A stretch of 64,000 bases of DNA, from contig JAJFKT010000026.1 of NCBI GenBank assembly GCA_021773075.1, forward strand, positions 62,001 through 126,000, given 5' to 3'. The notes beneath the pieces are model-generated. The model had not been told where the DNA came from, ran no database searches, and saw only the letters and a program-made list of their open reading frames with translations. Made by a program: the position numbers and the translations under genes. The DNA comes from Woeseiaceae bacterium. Lineage in GTDB: Bacteria; Pseudomonadota; Gammaproteobacteria; Steroidobacterales; Woeseiaceae. Shown piece by piece: positions 54,099 through 64,000 of this stretch; position 1 is the first letter of the stretch, and each line of letters starts with the position of its first letter.

Positions 54099-55256
54099 CT
54101 ATTCGAACCAGAGGCTGATGCCGTCCTTAGTACGTTGCCAGAATGAACCCTCGGGATTATCGTCCAGCGCCCGCAAAGGCACCCTAAGCAACTCGTCGCC
54201 TTCAAAACTGATGCTGAGTTCAGCGACCGGTTGTCCGGATGCGATAGGCGCTGTCACTATTGCCGGGATGTCGAGGGTGGACTCCAGCTTGTCGTAAGAG
54301 CCGCGACGTACAGTGATGTATAGATCTTCCAGTACACCCAAACGCGAATATTCGTTTGCAGATTTCCAGACACGGGCCGTCGAAATTTCATGGCCGGCTT
54401 TGAACAGCAGATGTGTTTCGAAAAAACGGAAGCCGTAATTGATCAATGCCTGACTGCCATCAGCGCGCGCTTTCGTACTCGACGTGCCCAGCACCACGGA
54501 GATTATCCGCATGCCATCTCGTTGTGCCGATGCGACCAGGCAGTAACCTGCATCCTCGGTGTGGCCGGTCTTTAATCCGTCTACAGAATCGTCACGCCAG
54601 AGGAGTGAATTACGGTTGCTTTGTGTAATGTCTTTGTCAGTTCCCTTCGGGTAGGTGAACTCTTTAATCGAATGCCATTTGTAATACTCGGGAAACTCCT
54701 CGATGAGCGCGCGCGCCAAGGTGGCAAGATCGCGGGCTGTCGTCACGTGGTTTTCGGCAGGCAGTCCGGTCGCATTGCGGAAATGACTTGCATGCATTCC
54801 GAGCGCTGCTGCATGTTGATTCATCATCTCGGCGAACACGCTTTCGCTGCCCGCGATGTGCTCCGCCAAAGCAACGCTCGCATCATTGCCGGATTGCACA
54901 ATCATGCCGAGCATCAAGTCTTCAATGCTAACGCGCGTACCGACCTCGATAAACATGCGTGAACCTTCGGTGCGCCAGGCTTTTTCGCTGACGGTGACCT
55001 CTTCAGCAAGTGTGATCTGGCCCTGTTTCAGGGCACTGAAAACCACGTAGGTCGTCATGAGCTTGGTCAGACTGGCAGGTGCTAGCTGCGAATCGGCATC
55101 CAGTGCCGCGACTTCGTGCCCTGTCTTGCTGTCGATAACGAGGTAGCTCTTCGCGCCGATGACTGGTGCCGCCGGCGTGGGCATAGTTACAGCGTAAGAT
55201 GCGGAATATAATAATAAAAACGGGATCGCTAGCGCGCTATTTAGTCGTAGGAACAT
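54099..55256 (-). CDS. dacA: D-alanyl-D-alanine carboxypeptidase (PBP5/6 type)
   Basis: Removes the terminal D-Ala from peptidoglycan pentapeptides. The 385-residue protein has a signal peptide (LNSALAIPFLLLYSASYAVT), Ser62-x-x-Lys65 (ASLTK), Ser122-Gly-Asn124 (QSGND) and Lys229-Thr-Gly231 (LKTGHTEDAGY), the three penicillin-binding motifs. The C-terminal PBP5 domain and an end likely to form an amphipathic membrane anchor (QRTKDGISLWFE) follow. Confidence 0.95.
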   Translation of the reverse strand: MFLRLNSALAIPFLLLYSASYAVTMPTPAAPVIGAKSYLVIDSKTGHEVAALDADSQLAPASLTKLMTTYVVFSALKQGQITLAEEVTVSEKAWRTEGSRMFIEVGTRVSIEDLMLGMIVQSGNDASVALAEHIAGSESVFAEMMNQHAAALGMHASHFRNATGLPAENHVTTARDLATLARALIEEFPEYYKWHSIKEFTYPKGTDKDITQSNRNSLLWRDDSVDGLKTGHTEDAGYCLVASAQRDGMRIISVVLGTSSTKARADGSQALINYGFRFFETHLLFKAGHEISTARVWKSANEYSRLGVLEDLYITVRRGSYDKLESTLDIPAIVTAPIASGQPVAELSISFEGDELLRVPLRALDDNPEGSFWQRTKDGISLWFE

Positions 55257-55306
55257 ACTACCTCTGATAGTCTGAAAAAAACTGAATCGGCGCGTATTGT
55301 ACGCGG

Positions 55307-56179
55307 CTACTCCGTAATAAGGTACGGATCCGAGATGCCGAGGGTTTCGAGTTCCTGGACCAAAAGGTCGTACTGGACGACATCTGCCACAGGCCCGACG
55401 CGAACCCGATATAAGGTCCTGTCTGAAGCGTTGTCTTCGTGGACAAATGCATCCTGAACGCCCGACCTGGAAAGCACAGCGAGTCTTCGATCTGCGTTTG
55501 TGCGTTCGCCGAAAGCGCCGACCTGCACGAAAATCTGCACAGGCGTCGCCGACGGCGTGACCGATGGCCTGACCGATGGGGTCGAAACCAGAGGAGCCTG
55601 AGCGGGTCGCACCTCTCGTGTTGGGCGATCACCCTGCGGCTCATCAAAACCAATCGCCGTCACTTCGACCAGGCTGGTTCCGGCTTTAACCATGTCGAGT
55701 TTTAGCGCGGCGGCATACGATAAATCAATTATGCGATTGCTAACGAACGGCCCCCGATCGTTGACGCGCACAACAATCGCTTTGTTATTACGCAGGTTTC
55801 GTACACGCACGTATGTCGGTAGAGGCAAAGTCTTATGTGCTGCCGTCATCTCGTACATGTTGTAAACCTCACGGTTCGATGTCAGGTTGCCGTGAAACTT
55901 TTTGCCGTACCAGGATGCGACGCCGCGCTCCTGGTAGCCGGCGCTGCTGTCCATTACGAAATATCGACGGCCGAAAACCTCGTACTCGGGTCCGCTGCCA
56001 TGGTCGCGCCCGTTTCCATATTTTCCACGCGGCTCCGGGCGGGGTATTGCATCGCCCGGTAAATCCGGAATACGCGTGCTGCCGGGGCCATCGTCTCGGG
56101 TATTCTTGCCCCCACAAGCGGCTAGTGTAAGCGCGACGGCAATAATAATCGGTCGCAGCGTATTACGATGCATCGGCAT
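55307..56179 (-). CDS. rlpA: Septal ring lytic transglycosylase / lipoprotein RlpA
   Basis: A 290-residue lipoprotein with lipobox LAAC (Cys22). The double-psi beta barrel (GVASWYGKKFHGNLTSNREVYNMYEMTAAHKTLPLPTYVRVRNLRNNKAIVVRVNDRGPFVSNRIIDLSYAAA) is the RlpA catalytic domain, followed by a linker and a C-terminal SPOR domain (IFVQVGAFGERTNADRRLAVL) that binds denuded septal glycan. It overlaps mltB by 17 bases; ATG 56173 is an alternative start. Confidence 0.93.
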   Translation of the reverse strand: MPMHRNTLRPIIIAVALTLAACGGKNTRDDGPGSTRIPDLPGDAIPRPEPRGKYGNGRDHGSGPEYEVFGRRYFVMDSSAGYQERGVASWYGKKFHGNLTSNREVYNMYEMTAAHKTLPLPTYVRVRNLRNNKAIVVRVNDRGPFVSNRIIDLSYAAALKLDMVKAGTSLVEVTAIGFDEPQGDRPTREVRPAQAPLVSTPSVRPSVTPSATPVQIFVQVGAFGERTNADRRLAVLSRSGVQDAFVHEDNASDRTLYRVRVGPVADVVQYDLLVQELETLGISDPYLITE

Positions 56180-57173
56180 TTACTTTCGAAGATATTTGCT
56201 GTCCGAGCTGGTGCACGGCCAATGCATACATTACGCTGCGATTGTATTTGGTGATGACAAAGAAATTGTGAAAGCCAATCCAGTGCTCAGTGCCATCACC
56301 ACCTTCGTAGGTCAGCAGTTCTGCTTCACTGTCTGCACAAAGATCTGTCGCAAACAAGACGCCCTTTTTGCTGAGCGCCTCAACGGTGCTCGATACCTTC
56401 ATCGTGTTTTTGGGTTTGGGGACAGCAGCGGACCACTTACCTCCAAGGCTGGCCTGAGCGGCAACTTCTTCCTGACTCCGCCAGCCATGCGCCAGAAAAT
56501 AATTAGCAATACTGCCGCTGACGTCTGCCCAGTTGTTCCAAATATCGCGTTTGTCGTCACCGGTAGAATCAACCGCATAGGCGCGAAAACTTGACGGCAT
56601 GAATTGCGGGCGCCCCATGGCACCAGCGTAGGATCCCATTGGCTCAGTTGGATCGAGTTCCTCCTCACGGGCAAGTATCAAGAATTGCACCAGCTCGTTA
56701 CGAAAAAACGTCGAGCGCGGCGGATATTCAAACGCCAGCGTCGCGAGCGCATCGATGACTTTGTCCTTGCCGGTAATGCGGCCAAAATAGGTTTCGACGC
56801 CGATTATGCCAACCAGCATTTCAACGGGAACGCCGGTTTCGAGCTGGATGCGCTCCAGCATCTCCTTGTTTTCTAACCAAAAATCGACACCAGCTTTGAC
56901 GCGTTCCCTGGTGATGAAGATTTTTCGATATTCACCCCAGGTCAGTGTGCGTTCCGCGGGAGTCGAAATTTTCCTGATGATGTTCTGCTTAATTTGCGCC
57001 TTGGCCAATACAGCGCTGAGCGCCGCGCGATCGAAGTCATGTTTTTCGACCATCTCGTCAATAAATGCGACAACGTTCTCCTGTTTCAGATTGACAGGAG
57101 CGGTGTCGGCGGCAAGAACGGGAAAAGCAGGAATCAGAAATGCAGCGAAGAAAGCAGAGCGAATTAGTTTCAT
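56163..57173 (-). CDS. mltB: Lytic murein transglycosylase B
   Basis: A 336-residue MltB-family enzyme with a signal peptide (FFAAFLIPAFPVLAA) but no lipobox, so probably a soluble periplasmic form. The catalytic Glu127 is in VGIIGVETYFGRITGKD. GRPQFMPSSFRAYAVDSTGDDKRDIWNNWADVSGSIANYFLAHGW is the peptide/EF-like region typical of MltB. It overlaps rodA by one base (TAATG). Confidence 0.93.
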   Translation of the reverse strand: MKLIRSAFFAAFLIPAFPVLAADTAPVNLKQENVVAFIDEMVEKHDFDRAALSAVLAKAQIKQNIIRKISTPAERTLTWGEYRKIFITRERVKAGVDFWLENKEMLERIQLETGVPVEMLVGIIGVETYFGRITGKDKVIDALATLAFEYPPRSTFFRNELVQFLILAREEELDPTEPMGSYAGAMGRPQFMPSSFRAYAVDSTGDDKRDIWNNWADVSGSIANYFLAHGWRSQEEVAAQASLGGKWSAAVPKPKNTMKVSSTVEALSKKGVLFATDLCADSEAELLTYEGGDGTEHWIGFHNFFVITKYNRSVMYALAVHQLGQQISSKVNADAS

Positions 57174-58315
57174 TAGTGTGGCAGCAATTTCCGATGTGAG
57201 TGAATCGACATCAGAATACCGAATCCTGCCATCAGCGTCACCATAGACGTTCCACCGAAGCTGACCAACGGTAACGGCACGCCGACCACGGGTACGAGTC
57301 CCGTGACCATGGCCGTATTAACGAAAACGTAAACCAGAAACGTCAGACTGATCGAACCCGCCAGTAAGCGTGAATAGGTGTCGTGTGCCTGCGCAGCGAT
57401 ATAGAGACCACGACCGATCACAAGCATATACAGGGTGAGCAGGCTAAGGACGCCGAACAAACCGAATTCTTCGCCCAGCACAGCAAAAATGAAGTCAGTG
57501 TGCCGTTCGGGCAGGAATTCAAGATGCGCCTGGGAGCCATTGGTCCAGCCTTTGCCGAACAGGCCGCCGGAACCAATCGCGATTTTCGATTGAATAATGT
57601 TGTAGCCGGCGCCCAATGGATCGCTGTCGGGATTGAGGAGTGTTAGCACTCGCTGTTTTTGATAGTCCTGCATGAAATTCCAGAGCAGGAGCGCGCCGGG
57701 AACCGTGAGGACACCGAGGCCCAAAATGAACCGGAACGACAAGCCGGCCAGCAGAATAACGATGATGCCGGACGCGGCAATAAGCAATGATGTGCCGAGA
57801 TCGGGTTGCTTTGCGATCAACAATGTCGGGACTGATATGAGTACAGCAATGACCGCGAGATGCCCAATTCTGGGCGGTATCTGGCGGTCGTGCAGGAACC
57901 AGGCAGTCATCATCGGAACCGCCAGCTTCATGGCTTCGGACGGCTGAAATCGAATGCCTACATTCAGCCAGCGACGTGCACCCTGACCGACATCACCTTT
58001 GGTCAGCACCAATACCAGCAAGATGAGCCCGGCCACGTATGCCCAGGGTGTCCAGCGACGTAAGAAGTCGGGCGGCAATTGCGCGACGATCAACATCGCG
58101 ACGAGCGCGACGCCGAGGCGCACAGCCTGATTGACGAGCAGACTAGAACTTTCGCCAGCGGCACTGTAAAGCACGAACAATCCGAAGATCGAAATCAGCA
58201 ACAAACAGCCCAGCAACGGCACATCAATATTCAGTTTGCGGATAAGACCCGCAAAACTGGTGACAGGCATCGCTTTGTGCGACAGCATGCGATGTGATTC
58301 ACCGAATCGCATCAT
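57173..58315 (-). CDS. rodA: Rod-shape peptidoglycan glycosyltransferase RodA
   Basis: A SEDS polymerase working with PBP2 in cell elongation. The 380-residue protein has about ten membrane spans, with GARRWLNVGIRFQPSEAMKLAVPM, the catalytic-Asp region KQPDLGTSLLIAASG, and TGLVPVVGVPLPLVSFGGTSMVTLMAGFGILMSIHSH at the C terminus. The start at 58315 is favoured because GGGA lies seven bases before it; ATGs at 58288 and 58270 lack a ribosome site. It overlaps mrdA by 17 bases. Confidence 0.94.
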   Translation of the reverse strand: MMRFGESHRMLSHKAMPVTSFAGLIRKLNIDVPLLGCLLLISIFGLFVLYSAAGESSSLLVNQAVRLGVALVAMLIVAQLPPDFLRRWTPWAYVAGLILLVLVLTKGDVGQGARRWLNVGIRFQPSEAMKLAVPMMTAWFLHDRQIPPRIGHLAVIAVLISVPTLLIAKQPDLGTSLLIAASGIIVILLAGLSFRFILGLGVLTVPGALLLWNFMQDYQKQRVLTLLNPDSDPLGAGYNIIQSKIAIGSGGLFGKGWTNGSQAHLEFLPERHTDFIFAVLGEEFGLFGVLSLLTLYMLVIGRGLYIAAQAHDTYSRLLAGSISLTFLVYVFVNTAMVTGLVPVVGVPLPLVSFGGTSMVTLMAGFGILMSIHSHRKLLPH

Positions 58316-60197
58316 CACCGTATCCCAGATACTGATCCATGACCGCCTTGGCAATGGGAGCGGCGACTCCACTTCCGCTGCTGCCGTTTTCAACGATAAC
58401 GGCTACGGCAATTTTCGGGTCATCGAAGGGTGCAAACGATACGAAGAGAGCGTGATCTCGTTGCCGTTCCTGGATCTCCTCCTCGTCGTATTCGTCATCC
58501 TGAGCAATCGAAATGACCTGTGCGGTGCCACTCTTGCCGGCCATTTCATAGGGCGCTCCAGTGCCAACCGCACGTGCTGTACCTCGCGGACCCTGCATTA
58601 CGTCATGCATGGCCTCGAGCACGTTGTCCCAATAGAACTCGTTACCGAACGCGACGTTTCCCAGCCACTCGGGGTCGACCATGGTTCGTTCGCCGCTGAG
58701 CGGGTCCTCTATGGCAGCAACGAGGTGTGGGCGATAACGCTCGCCGCGCCTCGATAAGGTGCCGACAGCCGATGCCAGTTGCAATGGCGTTGCGAGCATG
58801 AATCCCTGGCCAATAGATGCAATTACAGTCTCACCGTGATACCAGCGCTGATTGTCACGGTCACGGAAATTGTTGCGTTTCCATTCGCGTGATGGAACAA
58901 GCCCCGGACGTTCGCCGACCAAATCGACGCCTGTCGCCGAGCCAAGGCCAAAGCGCGTCAGGTACTCATGCATATTGTCGATGCCAAGTTTGCCGCTGAG
59001 TTCATAAAAATAGACATCGCAGGATTGTGCAATTGCATCGTGCAGGTCGACAGGACCGTGGCCCTCCGGCTTCCAGTCACGATAGCGATGCTCATCGCCT
59101 TCAAGTTGAAAGTACCCAATGCAGACGCTTTTCCGGGTCAGATTAGTCGCGCCGGTTTCAAGTGCTGCCAGTGACAACATCGGTTTGATCGTGGACCCTG
59201 GTGGATAGGCACCAACAACCGCACGATTGAACAGCGGCCGGTCGGGATTATTTTGCAGGCCGCCGAACTCTGCAATACTCATACCGACAGCAAACAGGTT
59301 CGGATCGAAAGAGGGCGCACTGACCAGCGCAAGAATTTCGCCGGACGTCGGGTCGAGCGCGACGACTGCACCGCGACGGCCCTCGAGTGCGTTGGACGCG
59401 ACTCGTTGCAAGTCCAGGTCGAGACTCAGGTATACGTTCGAGCCGGGATGTGCCGCTTCATCCATAGGTAGCGAATCCAGTAGCTCACTGGTATTGGCTG
59501 GCACCTGTCGGCCACGCGCGTTGGTGATCAGGTGTCGAAAGCCGGCATCGCCGTGCAGATTGTCTTCAAAGCTGTTTTCAATGCCGGTCTTACCGGTGTG
59601 CGACGTACCGGCGTAGCGGCCCGAATCGAGCCGCTGCATATCAGCGGTGTTTAGTGCGCCAACGTAGCCGACGGCATGTGCGAAAAGCTCGCCATGTGGG
59701 TAGTGGCGAACAAGACGCGGCTGAAAGTCGACGCCAGGGAATCGCGGTCGCTGAATTGCGAAGTTGGCAATTTCCTCATCGCTAAGTCGAAATTTCAATG
59801 TGACGGGCTTGAACTGCTGACCGCTCCGACTGAGCTCTATGTAACGCGGAATGTCGTCGCGTTCGATCAGGTCAAGATTGGCGAGTCGGCTCAGCGTGTC
59901 GTCGATATCCTCAACTTGTTCGGGAATGAGTTCCAACTGGTAGGCCGGCAAATTTTCGGCAATCACGCGGCCCTTGCGATCGTATACCAGACCTCGAATC
60001 GGCGGCACGGCTTCGATACGAACACGATTGCCCTGCGATTTTTCGGCGAACAACTCGTGGTCGAATACCTGTAGCTGAACCAGCCGCGCAATCACCAGGC
60101 CGAGAAGAATAAAAGAAATTATCGACGCAAGTATGGCTCTGCCGATGAAGAGTCGTCGCTCCGAGTGGTGGTCTTTGATCGGCGAAAGCAGATTCAA
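58299..60197 (-). CDS. mrdA: Penicillin-binding protein 2
   Basis: The elongasome transpeptidase. The 632-residue protein has a cytoplasmic start, one membrane anchor (AILASIISFILLGLVIARLVQL), a pedestal (NRVRIEAVPPIRGLVYDRKGRVIAENLPAY) and the transpeptidase domain with Ser335-x-x-Lys338 (PPGSTIKPM), the SxN-type motif in SCDVYFYEL and KSGTAQ. It lies one base after mreD and overlaps rodA. Confidence 0.96.
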   Translation of the reverse strand: MNLLSPIKDHHSERRLFIGRAILASIISFILLGLVIARLVQLQVFDHELFAEKSQGNRVRIEAVPPIRGLVYDRKGRVIAENLPAYQLELIPEQVEDIDDTLSRLANLDLIERDDIPRYIELSRSGQQFKPVTLKFRLSDEEIANFAIQRPRFPGVDFQPRLVRHYPHGELFAHAVGYVGALNTADMQRLDSGRYAGTSHTGKTGIENSFEDNLHGDAGFRHLITNARGRQVPANTSELLDSLPMDEAAHPGSNVYLSLDLDLQRVASNALEGRRGAVVALDPTSGEILALVSAPSFDPNLFAVGMSIAEFGGLQNNPDRPLFNRAVVGAYPPGSTIKPMLSLAALETGATNLTRKSVCIGYFQLEGDEHRYRDWKPEGHGPVDLHDAIAQSCDVYFYELSGKLGIDNMHEYLTRFGLGSATGVDLVGERPGLVPSREWKRNNFRDRDNQRWYHGETVIASIGQGFMLATPLQLASAVGTLSRRGERYRPHLVAAIEDPLSGERTMVDPEWLGNVAFGNEFYWDNVLEAMHDVMQGPRGTARAVGTGAPYEMAGKSGTAQVISIAQDDEYDEEEIQERQRDHALFVSFAPFDDPKIAVAVIVENGSSGSGVAAPIAKAVMDQYLGYGDDAIR

Positions 60198-60198
60198 A

Positions 60199-60690
60199 TC
60201 AACCGCCTGAGCGCGTTCTATACCGCATGCTGGACAGGGCTGTCATGACGACCGGCCATAACAGGGTGCTGGAGACAACCGGACCCCAGTACGCGATTGT
60301 CGGGGCGCTGACGCCAGCCACGCCATTGATCCAAAACAGGAGAAACTGGTAGGTGGCCAATATTGGAAATACCGTTGCCGTGAGTTGCGGGATGGGGAAT
60401 ACGCGCATCAACAGGTGAAACCGCACCGTAATGAACGCGACGCAACACAAGGCCAGTGCGTGTTGGCCCAGCAGCGTTACCTGTGAAACGTCGAGAATAA
60501 TTCCGACGACCCAGGCAGTGCCAACGCTCCATGTGCGCGGCAGCTGCATCGCCCAAAAAATCACCAGCATTGCCATCCAGTCGGGGCGAAACGGGTCGAC
60601 CGCCTCCGGGAGCGGCATGATGGTAAGCATCAGACCGAACAGGAATGACACAGCAACCGGCAAGCGCCTTGAGGCACGATCTCTATTCAC
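60199..60690 (-). CDS. mreD: Rod shape-determining protein MreD
   Basis: A 163-residue inner-membrane protein with about five spans (VAVSFLFGLMLTIMPLP; PDWMAMLVIFWAMQLPRTWSVGTAWVVGIILDVSQVTLLGQHALALCCVAFITVRFHLLMRVFPIPQLTATVFPIL). The WxxGxxxDv..GxxLGxxAl pattern is typical of MreD. It starts with a GTG inside the mreC end (8-bp overlap). Confidence 0.93.
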   Translation of the reverse strand: MNRDRASRRLPVAVSFLFGLMLTIMPLPEAVDPFRPDWMAMLVIFWAMQLPRTWSVGTAWVVGIILDVSQVTLLGQHALALCCVAFITVRFHLLMRVFPIPQLTATVFPILATYQFLLFWINGVAGVSAPTIAYWGPVVSSTLLWPVVMTALSSMRYRTRSGG

Positions 60691-61549
60691 CAGAACGCGC
60701 CCGTGGCTCAGTTGCCGCCGAGTAAATCAGCAACACCTCCCGAACCTGCCCAAGAGAGGCAGCCGGTGTTGCAGTGACATCTGCATAGGGCTCGTGTGGC
60801 AGGCGAGTCACCGTTTCGACAATCGCCACGGGGTATCCCGCGGGGAAAGTACCGCCGAGGCCTGAGGTAACGAGAAGATCGCCGACGCGTATGTCTGCAT
60901 TGTTGACCACGAAAGGCAATTCGAGTCGGTCTATTCCGCCGGTGCCCACGACGATTGTGCGAAGCCCGTTGCGATTGACCTCAACCGGCAATGCATGATC
61001 GGTATCGCTGATCAGCATCGCTTGCGACGTCAATAGACCGGCTTCGATAACCTGACCAACAACGCCATCCGCGCCAACGAGCGCCTGGCCGTTAAAAACA
61101 CCATCCTGTGTGCCAACATCGATCACGAGGCTGTGGTTGTAAGGATTCGCGTCAACAGACATGATCTCGGCAACACGTGTTCGGTCCCGAACCTTTGCAC
61201 GAGCGTCAAGCATCGCACGCAGCCGGGCGTTCTCTGCCTCCAGCGAATTCAGCTTTTGCAGTCTCGCATTGGTCAGCAAACGCTCTGCATTTAAGCGCCC
61301 GAGCTCCAGCTCGAGGTGGTTGCGTGCGGTGGTTGAGTCGCTCAGCCAGCTCCAAAAACGCGATGGCGCATCGACGATAACGCGGACCGGATAAACGGCG
61401 GCTCCGATGCTTTTGCGAACTGTGCCGAGGTGATTGTCGCGATTATCGAAATACATCATCAGAATGCTGATGAAAATAAGGCCTAAGACGCGAAGACCCA
61501 GTGCCGGGATTCGACCTGGGTTACTGTTATTTTCGCGGGAAGCGACCAT
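60683..61549 (-). CDS. mreC: Rod shape-determining protein MreC
   Basis: A 288-residue bitopic periplasmic protein that organises the elongasome. One span near the N terminus (LGLRVLGLIFISILMMYFDNR) is followed by a coiled coil (SDSTTARNHLELELGRLNAERLLTNARLQKLNSLEAENARLRAMLDAR) and the beta domain (VDVGTQDGVFNGQALVGADGVVGQVIEAG; GGTFPAGYPVAIVETVTRLP). It lies 24 bases after mreB. Confidence 0.95.
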   Translation of the reverse strand: MVASRENNSNPGRIPALGLRVLGLIFISILMMYFDNRDNHLGTVRKSIGAAVYPVRVIVDAPSRFWSWLSDSTTARNHLELELGRLNAERLLTNARLQKLNSLEAENARLRAMLDARAKVRDRTRVAEIMSVDANPYNHSLVIDVGTQDGVFNGQALVGADGVVGQVIEAGLLTSQAMLISDTDHALPVEVNRNGLRTIVVGTGGIDRLELPFVVNNADIRVGDLLVTSGLGGTFPAGYPVAIVETVTRLPHEPYADVTATPAASLGQVREVLLIYSAATEPRARSGE

Positions 61550-61573
61550 CAGGCGTTGTCAGACTGCTTGCCA

Positions 61574-62696
<1,123 letters not shown>

Positions 62697-62776
62697 TGCG
62701 TCCCCGCCGATATTGCGTCGCGACAGCGCCGCCAAAGCGGTGAATTTGCCATCCACAAGAACCCCGGAAAAATCCC

Positions 62777-63064
62777 GTGTCACTCGACAAAGATCAGGTC
62801 CAACATATCGCGCTGCTGGCGAGGCTGAAACTCAACGACGATGAGTACGCCGAAAGCGTCGAAAAACTGTCGAAAATCGTGGATTTTGTCGATCAGCTGT
62901 CTACAGCGGACACCGACGGCGTCGTGCCGATGGCTCACCCGCTGGATACAGCGCAAAGACTGCGCCCGGATGCGGTCATTGAGACCGACGAGCGCGATCG
63001 CTACCAGGAAAACGCTCCTGAGGTCGCTAATGGCCTGTATCTCGTGCCGAAAGTGATCGAATGA
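62777..63064 (+). CDS. gatC: Asp-tRNA(Asn)/Glu-tRNA(Gln) amidotransferase subunit C
   Basis: GatC stabilises the GatCAB complex that amidates misacylated Asp-tRNA(Asn) and/or Glu-tRNA(Gln). The 95-residue protein starts at a GTG ([23 protein letters not shown]) and has the conserved [21 protein letters not shown] and the C-terminal [17 protein letters not shown]. Its stop overlaps the gatA start (ATGA). Confidence 0.96.
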   Translation: MSLDKDQVQHIALLARLKLNDDEYAESVEKLSKIVDFVDQLSTADTDGVVPMAHPLDTAQRLRPDAVIETDERDRYQENAPEVANGLYLVPKVIE

Positions 63065-64000
63065 TGGCGTTGCATACGCAGACACTGGCCGAGTTGGCTA
63101 GCGGGCTCGCCAAGGGCGATTTTTCTTCCGTTGAAATTACGCAGGCCTTGCTCGACCGAATCGCTCTGCACAACGACAAGCTCAACGCCTTTATCACGTT
63201 GACGTCGGATGCAGCGCTGGCTGCCGCAGCCCAAGCTGACGCAGCGCGAGCATCAGGTTCCGGCGGTGTTCTGAACGGCTTGCCGATTATTCACAAAGAT
63301 ATTTTTTGTACTCGGGGCGTTAAGACCACATGTGGCTCGAAGATGCTTGATAATTTCATCTCGCCCTACGACGCGACGGTCGTCGAAAAGCTGCAGGAAG
63401 CGGGTGCTGTTGTGCTCGGAAAGGCGAACATGGACGAGTTCGCAATGGGTTCGTCGAACGAAACCAGTTACTTTGGTCCGGTTCATAATCCCTGGGACCT
63501 TCAGTGTTCGCCCGGCGGATCATCCGGTGGCTCATCGGCATCGGTTGCCGCGCGCTTTGCGCCGGCAGCGACCGGCACGGATACCGGCGGCTCGATTCGG
63601 CAGCCAGCCGCATTAACCGGTACCGTCGGAATTAAACCTACCTACGGTCGCGTATCGCGCTACGGCATGATCGCGTTTGCATCCAGCCTGGACCAGGCTG
63701 GTGTTATCACACGTAGTGCTGAAGATGCTGCAATGATGCTGGGTGTCATGGCTGGTTTCGATACTCGTGATTCGACATCGATCGACGAGCCCGTACCGGA
63801 CTATGTCGCTGCGCTAGGCGAGTCTGTCAAAGGACTGCGGATCGGTATCGTCAGGCAGCACTTCGACGCTGGTCTGGATGCTGAAACAGGTGCACGGGTC
63901 AAAGAGTCGATCGCGCTGCTCGAGTCGATGGGCGCAACATGCGTTGAAGTGGACCTGCCGAATATTGATATGTCTGTGCCAACCTACTATGTCGTTGCAC
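63061..64000 (+). CDS. gatA: Amidotransferase subunit A (GatA), N-terminal part
   Basis: The reading frame runs off the end of the window after about 313 residues (E. coli has no gatA; GatA is usually ~485 residues). The amidase signature is complete: Lys in [11 protein letters not shown], and the Ser-cisSer-Lys region [65 protein letters not shown]. It releases ammonia from glutamine for tRNA amidation by GatB. ATGs at 63061 and 63064 are adjacent. Confidence 0.96.
   Translation, partial: MMALHTQTLAELASGLAKGDFSSVEITQALLDRIALHNDKLNAFITLTSDAALAAAAQADAARASGSGGVLNGLPIIHKDIFCTRGVKTTCGSKMLDNFISPYDATVVEKLQEAGAVVLGKANMDEFAMGSSNETSYFGPVHNPWDLQCSPGGSSGGSSASVAARFAPAATGTDTGGSIRQPAALTGTVGIKPTYGRVSRYGMIAFASSLDQAGVITRSAEDAAMMLGVMAGFDTRDSTSIDEPVPDYVAALGESVKGLRIGIVRQHFDAGLDAETGARVKESIALLESMGATCVEVDLPNIDMSVPTYYVVA

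Overview
This window is ordinary chromosome of a gammaproteobacterium with moderately high GC. The organism is inferred from conserved gene neighbourhoods: yhdP-nit-tldD, fau-6S RNA-zapA-ygfB-pepP-ubiH-ubiI, lptD-surA-pdxA-rsmA-apaG-apaH, and mreBCD-mrdA-rodA-mltB-rlpA-dacA-ybeD-lipB. Ubiquinone genes, an Lpt/Lgt envelope, a Crp/Vfr-type regulator and the AmgK/MurU recycling pair agree with this. The split glycine decarboxylase (GcvPA + GcvPB), the GatCAB amidotransferase genes and a lysine-rich H1-like protein suggest an environmental, non-enteric lineage, perhaps Woeseiales or Chromatiales-like. That placement is inference. No phage, IS, CRISPR or plasmid functions were seen.

Layout. 1-8.3 kb: end of yhdP, nitrilase, tldD, two small unknown genes, an ExeA-like ATPase with an FHA domain, purK-purE, a half-length yjgA, and pmbA. 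8.3-16.6 kb: a YihY membrane protein, purC, djlA, rpe, two hairpin repeats, a crp-type regulator, coq7, a DUF481 outer-membrane protein, rplM-rpsI, tRNA-Gln, rpiA. 16.6-25.7 kb: H1-like protein, fau, 6S RNA, zapA and a coiled-coil protein (all -), then ygfB-pepP-ubiH-ubiI and a transglutaminase-like/ATP-grasp pair (+). 25.7-34.2 kb: XRE-cupin regulator, VOC protein, GNAT, a DUF885 peptidase, then a tandem glycine riboswitch controlling gcvT-gcvH-gcvPA-tpx-gcvPB. 34.2-44.2 kb: a very large two-domain HtrA-like protease with a structured leader, an M23 peptidase, two small membrane proteins, a DUF255 protein, lgt-thyA-folA. 43.4-49.8 kb (-): apaH-apaG-rsmA-pdxA-surA-lptD. 49.9-51.6 kb (+): amgK-murU. 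51.7-62.6 kb (-): AsmA-like protein, lipB, ybeD, dacA, rlpA, mltB, rodA, mrdA, mreD, mreC, mreB. 62.8-64 kb (+): gatC and a truncated gatA.

The genes form functional blocks: cell-wall elongation and envelope biogenesis (mre/mrd/lpt/sur/lgt/amgK-murU), purine synthesis (purC, purE, purK), ubiquinone synthesis (coq7, ubiH, ubiI), folate/one-carbon metabolism (gcv, fau, thyA, folA) and peptide processing (TldD/PmbA, PepP, DUF885, the HtrA-like protein).

Points most worth a second look: (1) three hairpin repeats whose stems differ but whose loops share a conserved core, two of them in opposite orientation with complementary loops; (2) a near-consensus CRP site placed as in a class II promoter before a 56-residue unknown protein next to tldD; (3) a single-cysteine thiol peroxidase between gcvPA and gcvPB; (4) an Nma111-like giant HtrA with a nested hairpin reaching its ribosome binding site; (5) a palindromic repeat carried in frame inside ubiH.
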